DNA of 63,583 nt from JBCBST01 sp039819115 (lineage in GTDB: Bacteria > Bacteroidota > Rhodothermia > Balneolales > Balneolaceae). Every line of letters starts with the position of its first letter. Positions within the stretch are counted from its first letter, which is position 1. This document shows, one piece after another, positions 58,969-63,583 of the stretch. The stretch lies in assembly GCA_039819115.1 (NCBI GenBank), contig JBCBST010000002.1:1-63583 (forward strand), read 5' to 3'. The notes below the pieces were generated by a model. It made no database searches. It saw only the letters and a list, made by a program, of their open reading frames with translations, and was not told the origin of the DNA. Position numbers and translations under genes: made by a program.

Positions 58969-61575
58969 ATGGACCAGAAGCCCCCCAAACTGGCCACTCA
59001 CCTCCTGTATTTCTTTCTGAAGCACGAGTTAAGAGAAGAAGTATCCGGAGACCTTGAAGAACAGTTTCTTCATGTTCTTAAGGAGCATTCCAAAGCCAGG
59101 GCGGTGCTTAACTATTGGTTCCAGGTCATCAATTACATGCGTCCATTCGCTCTTAAACACATCCGTTCAACCCCCATGTTTTTTATCATGTTCAGACATA
59201 ACATTATCATAAGCCTCCGCACCGTTTTTAAAAACAAGACGTTTTCACTGATCAATATCGGGGGACTGGCGCTCGGAATGACGGTTTCTATCTTTATCGG
59301 GCTCTGGATCTTTGATGAGTACTCCTTCAACAAACACCATCAGCATTACGACCGGCTGGTTCAGGTATACCGGAAACACATCACCCCGAGTTCCATCTCT
59401 GTAGGTAGTGCAGTGCCAGGTGCATTGGGTTTGGAGCTAACTGAAAGCTACCCCCATTTGTTTGAGGACGTTACGATGACCTTTTACCGGCCCAATAATC
59501 AACTGATTACGTATAACGAGCGGACCTTTAATGAAACGGGATATTTTTTCCAGGAAGATGCTCCTCACCTGTTTACGCTAAACATGCTGGCCGGAACACG
59601 GAATGCACTGGAAAATCCAAGCAATATCATCCTGTCGGAATCTATGGGGCGAAAGCTGTTTGGTACCGAAGATCCCATGGGAAAAACAGTACGCGTTAAT
59701 ACTAGAGTAGACTTGATCGTACAGGGTATCTATGAGGATTTACCGGATAACTCAACACTGGGAGGTGCTCAGTACTTCCTGCCCTTATCGTTGGTGTACA
59801 ATAAGGAGAACCCCTATGTATGGGATAACTACAATGTGAAGATGTTTGCCTTGTTGAAAGAGGGAGTATCTGTTTCCAATGCTTCTGCCGCTATAAAAGA
59901 TGTCATTAACAATATTCAGGATGAGAGTGACAGAAAAAGAGATCTCCTGCTTTTACCCATGAAAGACTGGCATTTAAACTCCACTTTTGAAGATGGGATA
60001 CAAGTTACCAGCCGGAGAATACAGTTCATTCGTCTTTACACAACCATTGGTATTTTTATTCTGCTCATAGCCTGCATTAATTTCATGAACCTGAACACGG
60101 CTCAATTCCAGAAAAGAGGAAAGGAAGTTGGAGTTCGTAAAGCCATGGGTTCCATGCGGGGAGAAGTAGCTGGGCAGTTTTTGATGGAGTCGTTTATGTA
60201 TGCTTTAGGTGCATTAATGATTTCTCTTATCATCGTGTATGCTCTGCTTCCCTACTTCAGTGCACTTTCGGGAAAAGAGATTCTTGGTCAATGGGCAAAC
60301 CCCTGGTTTTGGTTATGCTGCATAGGGTTTTGTGGTATGGTAGCGCTGATGGCAGGAGGGTATCCGGCTGTTTTTCTTTCCTCCTATTCACCGATCAACG
60401 CGCTTAAAGGTAAACTGCGCCAGGGGAGGGCCAATACACGTTTTCGTCAGGGTCTGGTTGTCTTTCAATTTACGATCTCCATTGTATTGATCATAAGTAC
60501 CCTGACCATCGACAAACAAATTCAGTACGCAAAAGACCGACCAACAGGGTATGAAAAAGAAGGATTGGTCACATTGATTGCCAGAAGTCAGTCGTTTGCA
60601 GATAATGCAGAGTTACTTAGAAGTGAACTCATCGCATCCGGGGTGGTCGAAGAAATGGGGATGTCTAACTATCCATTAACGAATACCCTTGGAAGTAACG
60701 GAGGTTTCCGAACAGAAAACACAGAAGAAGTACCCGTCTACTTCAATACCATTTTTGTGAGTCCGGAGTATGGAAAAGCTACAAAATGGGATTTGGCGGA
60801 TGGAAGAGATTTTAACCGGGAGTTTGGAGACGAGAAGAATGCAATTATCATCAGTGAATCTGCGGCAGAAGCATTTGGCCTCGAAAATCCGGTTGGGCAG
60901 CAGATTCTGTCAAAAAACGCATTCAATGATCAATCCAGTTTCGAGGTTGTAGGTGTGGTAAAAGATATGATTAAAGGCTCGCCATTTGATGAACCCGTGC
61001 CTCTCATCCTGTTTCCTACCCGCTATACGGGGTTCTACAGCTATGTCTTTGTCCGTCTTAACCCGGAGGTAGCCGTTGGCACTGCTATTTCGGAGATGGA
61101 ACGCATTTTCAAAGAAGTAAATCCAGGTCATCCGTTTGAGTATTACTTTGCAGAAGACCAGTTTATGAGCAAATTCAGAGCAGAGGAACAGGTGGGGGGA
61201 TTGGCTACCCTGTTCAGTATTCTTGCCATTATAATCAGTTGCCTGGGACTGTTTGGGCTTTCTGCATTTATGGCTACCCAGCGGGTAAAGGAAATTGGAA
61301 TCCGGAAAGTAATGGGGGCATCCATTACCAGTTTATGGGCGCTTCTTTCTAAAGATTTTGGCGTGTTAGTGCTTATAGCCTGCCTGATCTCCGTTCCGAT
61401 AGGAGCTTACGCGATGAACTCCTGGTTGCAGGATTATGAATACCGGATTTCTTTGGATTGGACCGTATATGGCATGAGTGTTCTGCTAAGCCTGTTTGTT
61501 GCTTTTGCCACGGTAAGCTATCATTCAATTAAAGCGTCCATTACAAATCCGGTACAAAGCCTGAGGACAGAGTAA
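58969..61575 (+). CDS. FtsX/MacB-type ABC permease with permease-prefix domain
   Basis: 868-aa inner-membrane protein when started at the ATG at 58969, 1 bp after the padR stop (the open frame extends 10 codons upstream into padR). The N-terminal cytoplasmic part (PPKLATHLLYFFLKHELREEVSGDLEEQF) is the permease prefix domain seen in PadR-linked transporters. It is followed by two MacB-type periplasmic domains and two FtsX blocks: SLINIGGLALGMTVSIFIGL, the first KEVGVRKAMGSMRGEVAGQF and the second KEIGIRKVMGASITSLWALL. No ATPase gene is adjacent, so a partner lies elsewhere or the protein acts alone. Confidence 0.87.
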   Translation: MDQKPPKLATHLLYFFLKHELREEVSGDLEEQFLHVLKEHSKARAVLNYWFQVINYMRPFALKHIRSTPMFFIMFRHNIIISLRTVFKNKTFSLINIGGLALGMTVSIFIGLWIFDEYSFNKHHQHYDRLVQVYRKHITPSSISVGSAVPGALGLELTESYPHLFEDVTMTFYRPNNQLITYNERTFNETGYFFQEDAPHLFTLNMLAGTRNALENPSNIILSESMGRKLFGTEDPMGKTVRVNTRVDLIVQGIYEDLPDNSTLGGAQYFLPLSLVYNKENPYVWDNYNVKMFALLKEGVSVSNASAAIKDVINNIQDESDRKRDLLLLPMKDWHLNSTFEDGIQVTSRRIQFIRLYTTIGIFILLIACINFMNLNTAQFQKRGKEVGVRKAMGSMRGEVAGQFLMESFMYALGALMISLIIVYALLPYFSALSGKEILGQWANPWFWLCCIGFCGMVALMAGGYPAVFLSSYSPINALKGKLRQGRANTRFRQGLVVFQFTISIVLIISTLTIDKQIQYAKDRPTGYEKEGLVTLIARSQSFADNAELLRSELIASGVVEEMGMSNYPLTNTLGSNGGFRTENTEEVPVYFNTIFVSPEYGKATKWDLADGRDFNREFGDEKNAIIISESAAEAFGLENPVGQQILSKNAFNDQSSFEVVGVVKDMIKGSPFDEPVPLILFPTRYTGFYSYVFVRLNPEVAVGTAISEMERIFKEVNPGHPFEYYFAEDQFMSKFRAEEQVGGLATLFSILAIIISCLGLFGLSAFMATQRVKEIGIRKVMGASITSLWALLSKDFGVLVLIACLISVPIGAYAMNSWLQDYEYRISLDWTVYGMSVLLSLFVAFATVSYHSIKASITNPVQSLRTE

Positions 61576-61704
61576 CGTAGTACATGCTTTTGTTTCAGCC
61601 TGCTCAGAACCCGGCGTTTGTAGTTTTTAGAGTTTAGGGAAGGATTGATCCTTGTATATTGTTTGCCTGAATTGATTGAAGTGTAACGCAGCAATGATTC
61701 GAGC

Positions 61705-63288
61705 ATGAAGCATGAGTTTGATTTATTAGTGATCGGGAGTGGACTGGCAGGTCTGTCTTTTGCACTAAAAGCAGCGGAATTTGGTACGGTTGCCATAGTG
61801 ACCAAAAAAGAAATAAGCGAGGCCAATACCAGCTATGCCCAGGGTGGGATTTCCGGGGTGATGAATTTAGGTCAGGACTCGTTTGAAAAACATGTACAGG
61901 ATACATTAACTGCCGGAGCCGGAGAGTGTGACCAGGTCGCCGTTGAAGCTATGGTAACCCAGGGGCCACGACTGATACAGGAACTGGTGGATTACGGAGT
62001 GGCCTTTACCACCGAAAACGGAAAACTTCATCTAGGAAGAGAAGGTGGCCATTCCGAAAACCGGATCGTACATGCTGCCGATGCCACAGGATGGGAAGTG
62101 GAACGGGTAATGGTACATGCTGTAAAGAGCCATCCTAACATTACTATATTTGAGCATCATTTTGCAATGGAATTGCTCACCGAGCATCACCTCGGTCAAA
62201 AAGTGAAATACCTGGATACGATACATTGTTTTGGTGCTTATGTGCTGGAACATGCCACGGGTAATGTGAAAAAAATGCTGGCTAAGGCAACCATACTCGC
62301 AGCAGGTGGAGCCGGTCAGGTGTATGCAAAAACGACGAATCCACTGGTAGCAACCGGCGATGGTGTGGCGATGGCATACCGGGCAAAGGCACGTATCAAA
62401 CATATGGAGTTTATTCAGTTTCACCCGACTGCCCTGAATGTTCCCGAATCAGATTCCTTCTTAATCTCGGAAGCATTACGTGGGCATGGTGCCATTCTCC
62501 GCAATGCCGATGGCGAAGCATTTATGCCCCTGTACGATTCCAGGAAAGATCTTGCACCCCGTGATATTGTGGCCCGTGCCATAGACGATCAACTGAAAAA
62601 AAGAGGGGATAAATCGGTCTTTTTAGATGTTACCCATCTGCCGGAAGAAGAGATTAAAGAAGCTTTTCCTACCATCTATGAAACGTGTCTGCAGTACGGG
62701 ATTGACATTACGAACGAATGGATTCCGGTTGTGCCTGCTGCACATTACGTGTGCGGTGGAATAGAAACCGACCTTGATGGGCGAACTTCCATTGAGCGAT
62801 TATATGCCTGTGGTGAGGTGGCCTGTACCGGGGTGCATGGAGCCAATCGGTTGGCTTCTAATAGCCTGCTGGAAGCCCTGTTTTTTGCGGATCAGGCGGT
62901 TAAAGCGGTGTCGACACGCATACAGGGATGGTCTATACAGGCCGATGTGCCCGAATGGGACGAAAGTGGCACGTTCAACACGAAGGAATGGGTGTTGATC
63001 TCCCATAACCGGGAAGAGCTACAGCAGATCATGAGTAATTATGTAGGTATTGTGCGTAGCGACCTGCGATTGGAGCGTGCACTCCGCCGTCAAACCTTAC
63101 TCTATCATGAAGTGGAAGATTTCTATACCCGAACACGCGTTACTGTACCTCTGTGTGAACTCCGTAATCAGATCAGTATCGCATACCTGATCATCAGGTC
63201 GGCAATGAGCAGAAAGGAAAACAGGGGGCTGCACTACAATATGGATGCGGTTGGAGAAGCAGCGATTCAGAGTGAAACGATGGCTTAG
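61705..63288 (+). CDS. nadB: L-aspartate oxidase
   Basis: 527-aa FAD enzyme that oxidises aspartate to iminoaspartate for quinolinate and NAD synthesis with NadA. Marks are LVIGSGLAGLSFALKAAEFG (FAD), NTSYAQGGISG, HLGREGGHSENRIVHAADATGWEVER (key part: REGGHSENRIVHA), FIQFHPTALN, APRDIVARAI and HYVCGGIETDLDGRT, all characteristic of NadB. Length is typical. nadA and nadC are not in the window. Confidence 0.95.
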   Translation: MKHEFDLLVIGSGLAGLSFALKAAEFGTVAIVTKKEISEANTSYAQGGISGVMNLGQDSFEKHVQDTLTAGAGECDQVAVEAMVTQGPRLIQELVDYGVAFTTENGKLHLGREGGHSENRIVHAADATGWEVERVMVHAVKSHPNITIFEHHFAMELLTEHHLGQKVKYLDTIHCFGAYVLEHATGNVKKMLAKATILAAGGAGQVYAKTTNPLVATGDGVAMAYRAKARIKHMEFIQFHPTALNVPESDSFLISEALRGHGAILRNADGEAFMPLYDSRKDLAPRDIVARAIDDQLKKRGDKSVFLDVTHLPEEEIKEAFPTIYETCLQYGIDITNEWIPVVPAAHYVCGGIETDLDGRTSIERLYACGEVACTGVHGANRLASNSLLEALFFADQAVKAVSTRIQGWSIQADVPEWDESGTFNTKEWVLISHNREELQQIMSNYVGIVRSDLRLERALRRQTLLYHEVEDFYTRTRVTVPLCELRNQISIAYLIIRSAMSRKENRGLHYNMDAVGEAAIQSETMA

Positions 63289-63296
63289 CTGGCAGT

Positions 63297-63583
63297 CTAT
63301 ATGGGATTAATCCTCCCTGTTCTCGATAGAATGGGAAATGAAACATCCTGTTCGGGCGTATTTCCCCAGGCCTCAGCAAGCTGTTCTCTGATGCGATCTA
63401 CCGGATTGTATCCTTCTTTCCCGATGAACAATTTCACGGCAGACCAGGTATTCAGGAAGCCCAGTATATGATCCAGCTACCAGGTTACCGTATGGGTAAA
63501 CGTTGGTGCTTCTATTTCATCAAAAGGGAAAGGAATGGTATGGTAATACTCATCAATGTAGCTCCGCTCCGGATACATATTGT
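63297..63583 (-). pseudogene. C-terminal fragment of a SAM methyltransferase-like gene with in-frame stop
   Basis: The minus frame from the right edge reads NMYPERSYIDEYYHTIPFPF and onwards to THTVTW, then an amber TAG at 63477-63479, then LDHILGFLNTWSAVKLFIGK, QLAEAWGNT and FPILSRTGRINPI before a stop at 63297-63299. This is the C-terminal part of class I SAM methyltransferases of the YYRTIPFPF...WTLxQLLGYLNTWSAV type. The TAG sits where a CAG (Gln) would fit. Both a real nonsense mutation and a sequencing or contig-end error are possible. The gene is also cut by the window edge. Confidence 0.7.

Noticed and set aside
1..63583. CRISPR arrays, rRNA, tRNA, prophage genes
   Set aside because: No regularly spaced repeats, cloverleaf-like sequences, rRNA segments or phage structural genes were recognised by eye; a covariance-model scan would be decisive for small RNAs.

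Overview
The window looks like chromosomal DNA of a marine or halophilic heterotroph of the Bacteroidota/Rhodothermota/Balneolota type. The signs are type IX secretion (T9SS) type A sorting domains, carboxypeptidase-regulatory-domain TonB receptors, lipoprotein glycosidases, a DUF4861/DUF1961 uronate locus and a promoter of the Bacteroidetes form TTTG-N19-TAnnTTTG. Genus-level placement is inference. Both ends look like contig ends: bases 1-84 form a perfect fold-back, and a methyltransferase fragment runs off the right edge.

Layout. 1-6.8 kb: a T9SS-sorted BspA/DUF285 repeat surface protein, secG, an MscS channel, a catalytically dead SRAP-like protein, a CPBP protease and a degenerate DEAD-box protein. 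7.0-32.5 kb (+): one long, tightly packed, often overlapping gene series for a glucuronate- and probably amino-sugar-containing glycan. It holds a TonB receptor with a T9SS beta-helix protein, two GH2 enzymes with the glucuronidase N-x-K motif (one exported, one cytoplasmic), an unrecognised 838-aa lipoprotein, GH20, GH105, a NagB-like deaminase/isomerase, a PhyH dioxygenase, a sugar epimerase, a tartrate/isopropylmalate-type dehydrogenase and four transporters (NRAMP-fold, two SSS, SLC13). No SusD and no sulfatase is visible. 32.5-37.2 kb: a methyltransferase, a nitroreductase, three tandem paralogous lipoproteins and a frameshifted trypsin-like lipoprotein whose triad positions all appear substituted. 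37.4-38.3 kb: a ParE/RelE-type toxin-antitoxin pair between two 82-bp direct repeats of the 3' end of the next gene. 38.2-49.3 kb (-): a GntR-LacI hybrid regulator and a ten-gene uronate operon (TRAP transporter DctPQM, DUF4861, KduD, KduI/IolB-like, UxaB-like, Eda, KdgK, DUF1961). 49.4-63.6 kb: MATE, an OprC/NosA-type copper receptor with a Cys-rich partner, a type III polyketide synthase trio, a DUF6268 protein, a Crp-type regulator, PadR plus an FtsX-type permease, nadB, and the interrupted methyltransferase end.

How it fits together. A 17-bp palindrome, AGTATACCTAATATACT, occurs in near-identical form before the TonB/GH operon, before the regulator and over the TRAP operon promoter. The simplest reading is one autoregulated GntR-LacI regulon. 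In it the TonB receptor imports oligosaccharide, exported and periplasmic enzymes trim it, SSS/TRAP/SLC13 systems move the products inward, and KduI/KduD/KdgK/Eda bring unsaturated or free uronate to pyruvate and glyceraldehyde-3-phosphate.
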